64,000 nt of DNA. Source: Armillaria gallica (taxonomy: Eukaryota > Basidiomycota > Agaricomycetes > Agaricales > Physalacriaceae). Location: contig JBANDB010000006.1 of NCBI GenBank assembly GCA_037576215.1, positions 558,001-622,000 on the forward strand, given 5' to 3'. This document shows, piece after piece, positions 39,906 to 49,497 of this stretch (the first letter of the stretch is position 1; every line of letters starts with the position of its first letter). The position numbers and the translations under genes were made by a program. The notes under the pieces are model-generated. The model ran no database searches, was not told the origin of the DNA, and saw nothing but the letters and a program-made list of their open reading frames with translations.

Positions 39906-40189
39906 TCCTCATTTGCGATGTGTATATGTCGTGTTGTATGTATTCTATGGTTGTTCGCATAATAGATATATTGATAACAACCAATACAGTTACATCTGGC
40001 GCACCCCGAAGATCCTCTCGACTAATTTATACCCCATACCTTCAATTCAATGCACATGTTCTTGTCATTGTGTAAGTTACTGCACGATCCAAACCAAAAA
40101 TAATTTCGGGGAGATAGAAAATGTATCTGAGGTAACTTTCAGGTTGGCGTCCAATTACCTTTCGGCCGAGACCCATGGAAAGCAGGAAT

Positions 40190-41641
40190 GTCACAACTAT
40201 GAGAGGACTGCTTCTGGAAGGACGTCCTCGGAGCCAGAAGTGTCGTGCGAGCTGGGAAGACACACAGGGGAACGCTCGTTATAATTGACCAGATTCCTTG
40301 CCGCTTTTAATGATTCCATTAACTCAATCATGGCTGGTTCCATTGTGGACCAAACTAGGAAACAGGTACGGACATCATTAGCTTCGAAACGCTTCGAAAA
40401 GCAAGTCCTACTTCGATCGGTAAGTGGCTTGATTTGCCAGACTAGCTTGTGGTGGCGCAGCACACTCTCATCAGCCATTTCTTCAATCTCCTTACCCCAG
40501 CCGAGGGCTGTTAAGCGTTCGACCACGCTGTTTAATAGCGAGATAAGCGATGTGATCTGCACAAGCAATAGACAACTTACTTATCAGCCCTTGCGATACG
40601 AAGTGACTGGAGCTTGTCTGCATGTTCAGCAGCCCGGTCGGACGCCCACTTTCGCAAGCATTCGAATGCTGCCAATTTATGGTTTTAGTGTCATATTCGA
40701 GGTTCAGCAAGCCAAAAATCTCAGCGTACCCTCACAAGTCTCCGATGAGAAGCATCTTTACGATCAAACCAATTTCCACGGTCATGACAGAGTAGTTCTT
40801 CCAGCTCATTGACGGATGGCGTATAGTAGAACGTCTCACGACGTTCTCGGCCTGCGGAAGTGTCGTCAGCTTTTGCTTAACAATGCATGTCCATACTTAC
40901 GACCTATGTTTGTACTCAATATAAAACGAGGAACGTACTGTAATATCCAGGAAGGAAGGTCGCGAGGGTCCGTGGTACTGAGAGTGTACAGATAAATGCA
41001 AAGGCAGGCGACTGGCCCAGATTGTTGGACATACATATCATTGTTCCAATACAAACATGACCTGCAGTACCGTAGCCTAAACTGCCATTGTACGAGTTTT
41101 GTTGATTTAAAACAACACTGCGACATTGGTGTAAGCAGTGAGTCATACCAGAAACGGGCTACGTACTTGACAGTAGTTGTCAAAGGCGAGGCTCGCATAC
41201 TGCGGCTCGGTCAGATCGTCTGGTAATGGAGGTAAATCGACATTTTCACGGGCGCTTTTCCAGACGAAACTGGAAGAACGCTGGAGAAGAATGGTGCGCA
41301 GGTCTTTTGTTGTTCAGCTCAGGTGAAGGAGTTCAAGGGGTCCGAGATGTTTCCAGATCTAAGCCCAACGTTGGCCATGCCGCGCTGCTTTTGTTGTTCG
41401 AAGTTCGGCGTAGCTCACCTCAAAGAGTACATCAAGCGGAATCTCGCAAATTTTGCGAAGACTCCTTTCCGTGGGCGAGTTCGAGGATTGGATAACAGCT
41501 GGCCTGAGTTCGAGTCAGCTTTCTTGGGCTCTTCAGTGCGCTGCTTCTTCTTAGTCCTAGTGCGCTTGACTGGATTGGTTCTACCCTATCTTTAGCTGCC
41601 GGTATTGTCTTTCTTTCAATTAAGCGTCTTGTTGAAGTCAT
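40190..41641 (-). pseudogene. F-box/zinc protein gene, disrupted paralogue of 49.5-51.9 kb
   Basis: Minus-strand relative of the F-box gene at 49498-51941. From ATG 41641 (MTSTRRLIERKTIPAAKDRV) a basic N-terminal region leads, after a frame change near 41450, to KICEIPLDVLFE; then an intron and IWKHLGPLELLHLS, a TGA at 41314-41316, and TTKDLRTILLQRSSSFVWKS with ARENVDLPPLPDDLTEPQYA. The paralogue has LSRTTKDLR at the stop, so a CGA to TGA change is likely. The Cys-rich exon CCFKSTKLVQWQFRLRYCRS (about 41020-41100) and the later RLTALGWGKEIEEMADESVL exon (about 40440-40520) follow. The frame change and stop inside the F-box argue for a pseudogene. Confidence 0.65.
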
Positions 41642-41858
41642 AGTGAATAGAGTAGAAGTCAAGTCTTTCGTTGTCGTGGTAGGTGTTCAAGCTCAAGAGC
41701 AATCTAAAGTCGACCCCTTAATGAGTGACTCATACACGATCACATGACTCCATCGTAACTTTCCTCTGGATACAATCTCAATTCTGGACATCCTTTTACA
41801 AGCCAGCTGTACATTTGATTCATCAGTTACTATCACCCTCTCATATATTTTACAGAAA

Positions 41859-43511
41859 TCAATCCAACTCCTCTTGACCCTCTCGTTCCATGACTCCAGG
41901 TTCACTAGCAGGTTCGATATCAACGTCCGCCTTCCACACCACCAGCGTAAACCCATTCACCACATTTGGCAAGCGGTACATCGGTATACCACGCTGCCCC
42001 GGCCTCTGGAATGGGTTTAACTCAATCGTGTATTCCTTCCTCGCAGGCCCACGAGGCCCCAACATCCGCGGAAACGTAGCACGCTGTTGTTCACAGGACT
42101 GCTCCGCGTATTCAGTGACAGCGAAAGGGAGTGATGCCAGATGCGCCGCCTGGATGACGGGAACCCATTCTTTGTACGATCCAAGGCCGGCGTTGAGCGC
42201 GATAATCGCGTCAGGGCGTCCAGAGCTGCGATCCAGCATGCCTGGGGACCAGGTGGGTGAATCTCCGTGCAGGAATATCTCGATGGAACCGCTCCCGCAT
42301 TCCTTCGGAGCTTTATACGCGAAAACTGGTGAAGAGGCGGACGATTTGGCGACGAGGCTTTGTGGGTCGGATTTCTTCCCTTCTTCGACGAGTTTCTGGA
42401 CGCTCTGACTGAAGAGCACAAGCTTGATATCATGGTATGGCAACAAGAGTGCTATTTCAGAAAATCTGACAGAAATACAGTCAGTCACCGCTTGGTGATG
42501 GTGAATGAAGTTTGTACTTACAATGGAAGATAGTTCAATTCTACTTCGGTACCAATCGCGTGAATGCGGAGCGGTACTCGCTTCCCGGCCCTCCCTGCGC
42601 CAGGACTGGTCACCTTCAAACAATGCACAATCAGCCAATACGCGCTCAGAGGGAAGCTCATGAGTAGCGCAGCCGGAGATTCCTTGGGAAGCTTTCGCCA
42701 TTCGTGCCAAGCGTCCCAACTATCGATCTCCTTCGTCACCAGCTGAGGCCTCTTATCCACAGACGCGAAATGTCTATACGGGATCGACACATCAGGCAAC
42801 TTCCAGCCTTCAGCATCAGTGAGGTGCTTGGTGCCCAAGAGATCCTTCCCATCGAGGTGGTCGAATTTCCCGAGCATGGATTTAAGCATAGCGGTGTAAG
42901 GCGATATCTCTCCGAGATCCCCCATGTTCTGGTGTGGAACTGGTCCTCCTCTGTGGCTCCAAAAACCAAAGTTGGAGCCGCCGAGTACGTCGAAGCGGCC
43001 CCGGGCGATGCTGTCGTTGAATGTGCCGTCCGTTTCGAGACGGCCCCAAGGAAAGGAGGTTAGGATGGCTTGGGTTTCTGGGAGACGGAGCATGTGTCTC
43101 TGTGATATGAACAGTCACGAATGAATAGTTTTTGGAGGTGGTTTTCTTTCACCTTATTGTCAGTACATAGCTGCTTGTGCGTAAAGTACTTTAGGCCTGT
43201 TCCTTTGTTCCAGTCTTCTTTGCTGCACTGCAGGTGATTGTATATAAGAATCATACACCAGGGAAAATTTAAGTAGCACAAACCTCCTTGCTACAATATA
43301 TAACTGCCTTGCACGACGCACATCGCATTGGTTTCTTTGGCGGAAAAATGTTCTGCTTGCACGACGCGCAGACGGCCACGACACCAAAATCAAGGTCATC
43401 GGGGATGCGGCCCTTCTTTTCAGCAGCCATGAGCTTTTTCGCTCCCTTTGTAAGATCTCCAAAGAAATCCATGTTCCCCATCATGCTAAGCATCTGTTCC
43501 ATGCTCGCCAT
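41859..43511 (-). CDS. MYND zinc-finger protein with MSS51-type C-terminal domain
   Basis: Exons 43511-43284, 43227-43153, 43099-42522 and 42465-41859 join in phase to 495 residues. Residues about 50-95 form a MYND finger: CASCKQNIFPPKKPMRCASC, KAVIYCSKEC, then HKQLC. The rest matches the C-terminal domain shared with MSS51: SNFGFWSHRGGPVPHQ, LPYHDIKLVLFSQSVQKLV, IEIFLHGDSPTWSP, DAIIALNAGLGSYKEWVP, LPFAVTEYAEQSC. In yeast Mss51 activates COX1 translation in mitochondria, but fungi have several paralogues with this layout, and here no clear mitochondrial presequence is visible, so I do not use the gene name. The start MASMEQMLSMMGNMDFFGDL is the first Met before the finger. All introns are 53-56 nt with GT-AG ends. 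Confidence 0.85.
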
Positions 43512-43611
43512 GGTTGAAATCAAAGAAGCAATTCAAATTTGCAAAAACCACGCGACGCGACGATAATTAGGGCCGGCCCGACTACGACCAAACAGTTTCC
43601 CTAGCTGTAGA

Positions 43612-43860
43612 CTAGGATACCACCTCCCTTGTCCAAGCCTCTCCCTCCTTGTTGTACACATACTCCATATATACAAGCCCCGATACCTTTGCCTTCGCCT
43701 TGCCTCGCACTTCCTCCTTCGAATAGCCCACATCCGCACACCCCTCTTCGATCCCCTGCTCAGTAACAGCAATGGTTATCTGAGGCGCGTCCCCAAAGCC
43801 TGGCAAAAACGCAACGTCTGAAGCTTCATGCTGGGCACAAAGATGCTAATCCATGATCCC
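43612..43860 (-). CDS. Uncharacterised small protein, 3' exon only
   Basis: Not recognised. An open frame on the minus strand reads AFLPGFGDAPQITIAVTEQG, IEEGCADVGYSKEEVRGKAK and VSGLVYMEYVYNKEGEAWTR and ends at 43612. The composition and lack of stops back to about 43850 suggest a real exon. Upstream exons are uncertain; one frame (43776-43973) holds YPGLGFSVMRCQSRKMTDTM, but the join is unclear. It lies 100 bp upstream of the MYND gene on the same strand. Confidence 0.35.
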
Positions 43861-43989
43861 GTGATAATCATCGTGTCTGTCATCTTGCGAGATTGGCAGC
43901 GCATGACACTAAATCCAAGCCCGGGATAGATTGGTGCATCTAGGGGACGATCAATACAAAGGTAGTGAAACAATAAAACCGAGATACTG

Positions 43990-44411
43990 TTACACTCAGC
44001 AATGATATAATTCTTCCCGATTCGGCATCTTAGCTGGAGGGGATGGACTACCCGTAGCGAACAACGCCTTCCCCTTCATCCACTCATTTGAGTCGCTAGG
44101 ATTGACCTCCACCAATCAGCTCAGGTTCGACAGAGGCAGGATGATCGATCCCTTGTAGTGTGCCATCGTTTTCACGGCTTCTTCCGTGAAAGCGTGGCAG
44201 AATGGTTAACGCGTCTTTGGCGCTCCCTGAAGACGCCGATTGCGTGGGTGCTTTTGAAGACCAAACAGGACTAGGTTGTCGCTATTCCCGAGACGATGCG
44301 GCAGCAGGTCTGGAACACTCACTTCGGTCGTGTACAGAGGATAAACACAGGTTCGCTTAGTTGTCTCTATAACCACGCAAACCAGGGCACCTAGTTCTGG
44401 TTCATCAAGCA
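43990..44411. other. Intergenic with a tRNA-like A box
   Basis: At about 44194-44218 the sequence gcgtggcagaatggttaacgcg matches a tRNA D-arm and A box, and is followed by a hairpin CGTCTT/AAGACG. No acceptable B box or closing acceptor stem follows, so I do not call a tRNA. Nothing else is recognised. Confidence 0.35.
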
Positions 44412-44840
44412 GTGTTTACGTATTGGAGAATCCTGAGCCTGCAGTCGGTCAAGCACGACGATGGCCCAGTGAGACCAGCAGTGCCCTTGTTCCATCTAGA
44501 AACATCGCCGAGAAGAGAGACATTGTACCGTGTCTTAAGGAGGTCATGGTGGATGTCGATGAGCACACGATGGTCGGAGATAATGTATTTTAGCGTGCCT
44601 GTTCATGATTTGCCGCGGCCCGAGGAGACATTTGAATTGTCTTACTCTGGTTCCATGCCCGACTCTCCGTCAGAGACCGGACTAGAGTCATCGTTTCCTC
44701 GAGAGACGATTACTGGCGAATCGCCGTGGTTTCCGAGATGGACGAAGGGAAGCAAAGAAATAGACGATTTTCTGAAACTCATGACGGAGATGATCTGTAG
44801 TCACGTGTCGGGGCCGGATATCCGAGTGACGTCATGTTGA
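44412..44840 (+). CDS. Hypothetical 142-residue frame
   Basis: Open frame with Ser/Pro-rich content (ELSYSGSMPDSPSETGLESS) and a C-terminal segment KEIDDFLKLMTEMICSHVSG that is also present, slightly altered, in the inverted duplicate near 26.24-26.32 kb. Conservation of the tail could reflect duplication alone. No family recognised; the start codon is unsupported. It ends 114 bp before the MARVEL gene on the same strand. Confidence 0.25.
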   Translation: MFTYWRILSLQSVKHDDGPVRPAVPLFHLETSPRRETLYRVLRRSWWMSMSTRWSEIMYFSVPVHDLPRPEETFELSYSGSMPDSPSETGLESSFPRETITGESPWFPRWTKGSKEIDDFLKLMTEMICSHVSGPDIRVTSC

Positions 44841-46133
44841 AATTGCGATCTCACCACTTGACTTCATAAAAGTCTGACGTTTTCCATTACACCCCGCCCC
44901 ATCTACTCCTCTTCTTTCACGACAAACAAAATATTCACAGTAACGTCTTCGAAATGGCACTCGATTCGCACGTACGACGGGGACATCCGAGTGCGTTGAC
45001 AGCTTCTCGCTTCTGCGCGCCCACTAACGCCGTTTTTTGCAGTTATATTCGGTCTCCTCATTCTGTTCGGAATCATCGCAGTGAGCAGATCTCTTCGACG
45101 CTGTGGACGTCGCCCTTACATTCTACAGCTCTGTATATCCGCGTGGTTAACTTCACAATTCAACAAGCATGGTCATCAGAACGGCGTATCCCAGAGAGAC
45201 CGTGTCCGATACGTCCTGTTCGCCTCGACATGGACCGTCGTATTCTCCACATTCTACATGGTTCTATTCTTGCACTCCGCCACAGGATCAGTGCTTACTA
45301 GCATTGCGTCTCACCTGATATTGTATGTGCCATGTGCGCCATCGCCGTATACATGCTCATAATTATACCTCCAGCCTTTTCCTTACATGGGTTATCTGGA
45401 CCGCAGCAGCAGCAGCCATAACCCAAAACCTCGGAGGGGGTCTGAATTGCAAGTGAGTCAGTCATCGTATGTATTCTTCAAAGTCTCACATGTCTCGCAG
45501 GACTCAGGACGTGTTCGTTTACTGTGGCCAACTCAATGCACTTGAGGCGTTCTGTTGGATAGAATGGTGCGATTTATACGTCATGCACTCGGTTCTAACA
45601 TCATTTAGGATATTAGTTACTTTAGCCATCTTTTTCGTGATATTCCGAGGTGTTCAGGCTGCCCGACGCGGCGATGGTTACCGAGGAGGTCTTGTTAGCG
45701 CATAAGAGGCATGCGATTTCAGTCAGTCTACGCATTCCATTATTGATAAAGATGATGCACTTTTCTCCGCTGGAAACCATATGCAATTGTACGATAATAT
45801 TTACGACACCTATCCACCTTATCTAGTTATGCGACTATTCCTGTAAAATAACGATCAACCGGTTGCCGCCTTTTGGCCTTCTCGGGGTAGTTAAGCGTTT
45901 AAATGGGTTCACCTCTTTTAAGTTCGATTACTGGACACGGAATCTAGACGCAAGCCATTAGAACGTGGTGTTAAGCTCAGCGCCATAGCCAGCGCTTGAA
46001 CTCCATAGAAAATAAATAAAGAACTATGGTACCATGCAGAGGGTGGTGGAGCAGTCTCAGCAGTGTTCAAACTCTGTACCAAAACGTCGCTGAGGACATA
46101 TGTTACCCACATAACAACATACGCATCTTAGAG
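44729..46133. repeat. Source or partner of the inverted duplicate at 25.0-26.3 kb
   Basis: About 1.4 kb shared in inverted orientation with 25030-26323, covering the MARVEL gene, its flanks and part of a minus-strand frame at 45918-46112. Since the gene here is intact and its copy is damaged, this is probably the older locus. Confidence 0.78.
44954..45705 (+). CDS. MARVEL-domain membrane protein
   Basis: Six exons (44954-44990, 45043-45080, 45129-45322, 45375-45452, 45501-45566, 45609-45705) give exactly 169 residues in phase. The product has four predicted membrane helices in MARVEL order: IIFGLLILFGIIALCISAWL; RYVLFASTWTVVFSTFYMVL; FLTWVIWTAAAAAITQNLGG; ILVTLAIFFVIFRGVQAARR. Between them are SQFNKHGHQN and the GGGLNCK...VFVYCGQLNALEAFCWIEW loop, typical of fungal MARVEL proteins. 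The family associates with membrane subdomains and vesicle traffic; no specific role can be inferred. Taking intron 2 out (45081-45128) restores helix 1, which is why I reject the longer readthrough frame. A damaged second copy lies at 25362-26116. Confidence 0.85.
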
Positions 46134-46316
46134 TCGACTTGCTTGTATTAATATTTCAGGTATCGGTTCGGAAGGAGTACATAACCCTAACCCTGTGGCA
46201 AATCGTGCATGAACCATTGGTTCGGAATTCCGGGCCGACAAAAATTGCTCATCATTGCGACTTGCCTTCACCTCGCCAAAAATTTCGATGACTGTCGTGC
46301 TCTTTCCTTCTTTATC
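45706..46316. other. Intergenic with part of a duplicated minus-strand frame
   Basis: A 64-codon minus-strand frame (45918-46112, with MWVTYVLSDVLVQSL and LFIFYGVQALAMALSL) looks like one membrane-protein exon end. Its counterpart at 25.05-25.2 kb carries stops. No upstream exon is visible, so I do not call a gene. Confidence 0.35.
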
Positions 46317-48130
46317 ATGCAGACATCATACCCAAGCCCCAAAGGTGGAGCTTCCCTAGTCCTCTCCTTTCGCTTGGAACACAAAACCACTCTGATAGTG
46401 GGCTCCGGGTCATTAGCAGCCTCTCGCGCTTTTCAGCACTCGAAGCGGACTCGAAAGTGGTCGTACTAGCAAAGGGAGGCTTGAAAACGGCATGCGATGA
46501 GATCCAATGGAGGGTTGAGCAAGGCCAGGTATCCTTCGTAGACTGGGACCTTCTTCCGGGACCCTCCAAAACGGACGACATCGAAGCCCTCGAGAGTTTC
46601 CTAGATTCGACTCCTGGAATTTCCTTCGTTGTCATCACCGACACCATCCTGAACGATGAAGCACAAAGACGGCCCCGTTCTTCAGCTGAGCGCATCTACC
46701 AAGTCTGCGCATCCCGAAACATCCCCGTCAACACCACCGACATGCCGCATCTGTGCGACTTTTCCTTCACATCCTCATATCGATTTGAGGACCCATCTGG
46801 GGGACGCACACCTCTCCAGATCGGGGTGACCACGAATGGGCAGGGGTGTCGGTTGGCAGGGAGGTTGAGGAGGGAGATCGTGGCGAAGCTGCCAAAGGAA
46901 GTGGGATTGGCCGTCGAAAATGTTGGCAAACTCAGATCTCTGGCGAAATCGAGCGATAGCCCTGTATATGAGGATTGTTTCGACGATAGTGGTGTGTCGA
47001 CGCCAAATCGACCGGTTCCGCAACGGAGTCTGTCAGAGACTGCGGTGGAGAGCGCGAGGAGGAGGATGAAGTGGGTGGCGCAGGTTAGCGAGTATTGGCC
47101 ATTGTCGAAGCTTGCGAGCTTGACAGAAAAGGACATGGAGCAGGTCCTGTCGGGGGAGAACCAGGAAGGCTCTACGGCGGTGACCACCCCATCGTTACAT
47201 TCTTTGGACATCCGGCGGCCAGGTCGAATTCTTCTCGTTGGTTCAGGGCCTGGTCATCCATCATTGCTCACACAGGCGACCCACAACGCACTCACGAAGC
47301 TCGCTGATCTTGTCCTATCTGACAAACTTGTTCCCGACGCAGTCCTGGCTCTCATTCCATCGGGAGTGGAAGTGCGAATTGCTAAGAAATTCCCTGGAAA
47401 TGCGGATGGTGCGCAAAATGAGATGATGGAGGCGGCGGTTGAGGCAGCTCGAAAGGGGTTGACCGTCGTGCGGGTACGTGTTTCGTTGCCGTAAGGTGAA
47501 GCAGCGACTAACTGCGAGCAGCTTAAGCAAGGTGACCCTGTAGTATATGGACGCGCCGGGGAGGAGGTTCTTTACTTCCGCTCACACGGATTCGAACCTG
47601 TCGTTGTTCCAGGAGTCAGCTCGGCACTGGCGGGGCCCACGTTTGCAGGAATCCCAGTAACACAGCGCGGCGCTGCTGAATCTTTCACCGTGTGTACAGG
47701 AGTTGGAAGAAAGGGGAAACAGGTCCGGCTGCCTGGGTACGAGCGAGGAAGGACGCTGATCATACTCATGGGTGTGGCTCGATTGCCAGAAGTCATCAGC
47801 ACCCTCATTGATGCCGAGTGTGCACGACGCGACGGTCCCGCCTATCCCTCTCACACCCCGATTGCCCTTATTGAGCGAGCATCGATGCCAGACCAGCGCG
47901 TCGTCGACTCTACGCTCAAGGACATAGTTAGAGCACTAGATAGTGTTGGCGAACAGAGACCACCGGGTATGCTTGTCATTGGATGGGCTGTCCCGGCGCT
48001 CTGGGGGAAGGGAGACGTTGAAGTTTTGGAAGAAAGTGCAGACTTGGACAAGGGTCGGATTGGTAGATGGTTGGGTCAGAACAGCTGGAGAGTACGAGAA
48101 GGGTTGCAGAACGAATGGGATGGATTGTAG
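46317..48130 (+). CDS. MET1: Siroheme synthase / uroporphyrinogen-III C-methyltransferase (MET1-like), one apparent frameshift
   Basis: Makes siroheme for sulfite reductase: SAM-dependent methylation of uroporphyrinogen III to precorrin-2, with an N-terminal Met8-like NAD-binding domain. N-terminal part: LVLSFRLEHKTTLIVGSGSL then ALEADSKVVVLAKGGLKTAC and CASRNIPVNTTDMPHLCDFS. C-terminal SUMT motifs: ILLVGSGPGHPSLLTQATHN, GDPVVYGRAGEEVLYF, VVPGVSSALAGPTFAGIPVT, then LIILMGVARLPEV. One 48-nt intron (47474-47521) joins in phase. The two N-terminal segments are in different frames: at 46429-46435 (gcttttcag) one T fewer is present than the protein requires, and no usable intron explains it. With one extra base the gene gives 588 residues. 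Either the gene is freshly broken or the base is missing from the assembly; the rest is pristine, so I favour the latter. Confidence 0.88.
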
Positions 48131-48204
48131 GATAGTATACATATAAGTCGTTACAGATTTAATAAAGATAAAATATCGAGGATCTTGCCACTCACGCGCA
48201 TACC

Positions 48205-49098
48205 TCAACCTCTTGCTAGTTTGACATAAGCTTGTCTCATGGCATGTATAAAGGCATAGATATCCCTGGTAAGGTTAAGTTCCTCCACAAGGAAAGGAAG
48301 TTGAGGCAAGGGTGGCGATGAAGTAAGAACTGAGCTCCAAGTCAGTATTCCTCTCGGAACAAGTCAATCGGCAAGCACCTCTATATCCAGGACCGGAGAC
48401 GTCCAACACGAAGCTGAATTCCTTCTCCAAATCATTGAGGTCAATATGCTTAAATCGCACAAGAAGCTGTTGCTCCTTGTCGATGCCCTCTATCGTCAAG
48501 CCCAATATCCGTTCGACTGCCTGGTAGTCAGGCTGCACGCTTGAGGCATGAGCTTGCAGCGTGGACCTTTCCTTCTCTCGCTCTGAAAGCATTGGATATA
48601 AGTAGAGGACATGCAAACACGAACAGCCTACCTCGCTCAAGGTTCGCCGTGATAGCACGATACTCTTCAAGTTCGCCGTCAATAGCGGTGCACTTCTCCT
48701 TGAGAGATGCGAGCTGCCGTCTGAAAGTAGCTACAGAATATTCTGCGTCTTTCCGCTCTTGCGCTTCCCTGGCAAGATCTAAGAAAGAGAAAAGTTCCTG
48801 CATAGGCAACCTAGCAGACAAAGGACGCACCTGCAAGCAGCTCAATCTCGCGAACCTTGCACTGATTCGTCTCAGCCTCTATCTCCGTGCTCTTCTCCGA
48901 AAGCCTCTTCGTTTCGGCTGCAAAAGCAGCCCTCTCCTCTGTCTCCTGCGTAATGGCCAGGTCCTTGAATCTAGCGAGGTTTTGGAGAAAATTGCGCGTC
49001 TCGTTTTCATAGGATTCTAGTCTGAGGTCGATTACAGGATGGTCAGCTTGCAGAACGGCGCCTAGATCGATTTGTGGGACGCGAAATCCGCTGGCCAT
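48205..49098 (-). CDS. SPC25: Kinetochore protein SPC25
   Basis: Subunit of the Ndc80 complex that joins kinetochores to spindle microtubules; Spc25 pairs with Spc24. Exons 49098-48831, 48778-48632, 48582-48379 and 48329-48205 join to 247 residues, the usual size. The N-terminal two thirds is coiled coil (FLQNLARFKDLAITQETEER, SEKSTEIEAETNQCKVREIE, LASLKEKCTAIDGELEEYRA). The C-terminal globular domain begins LGLTIEGIDKEQQLLVRFKH and has FSFVLDVSGPGYRVL then LPQLPFLVEELNLTRDIYAF, as in the family. The ATG at 49098 is chosen because MASGFRVPQIDL fits family starts; a frame extending to 49137 has no further support. All introns are 46-52 nt GT-AG. Confidence 0.92.
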
Positions 49099-49497
49099 GA
49101 CGGGCGGGTGGAAGAAATTCAAATAGGTATTGTTCAACGAGTTGAGAGAAACACGCGAACACGTGACATATGGATATGTTGTTTCAATTTGAATATTTAT
49201 CCATGACTATGTCGCGATAGCCCGCTTGTCAGGCTGATTTAATTCAACATGAAGAGATCTGTTATCGCATCTGCAGAGGCCTGCAGTCCACACAACGATA
49301 AACGGTGGCAATCTCCATATTCCATTCACTATCGCGCTCTGCTAATATACAGGTAAGGTTCATCCATAGGTCATACTACTAGTGATACAAGACAAAACAT
49401 TTATTTACCTAGTCATGAACTTTCAGGATCCAATAAACGTTATTCTTCCTGGATCGTCGACATATCTTCATCTTCAGACTTCGTTACGACCGCTGAC

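Noticed and set aside
44190..44270. Possible tRNA gene
   Set aside because: The A-box-like tggcagaatgg and a following hairpin are present, but there is no B box (GGTTCGANTCC) at the right distance and no acceptor stem pairing.
46775..47211. Minus-strand frames of up to 171 codons inside MET1
   Set aside because: They lie fully antisense to strongly conserved SUMT/Met8-like coding sequence and have no signature of their own.
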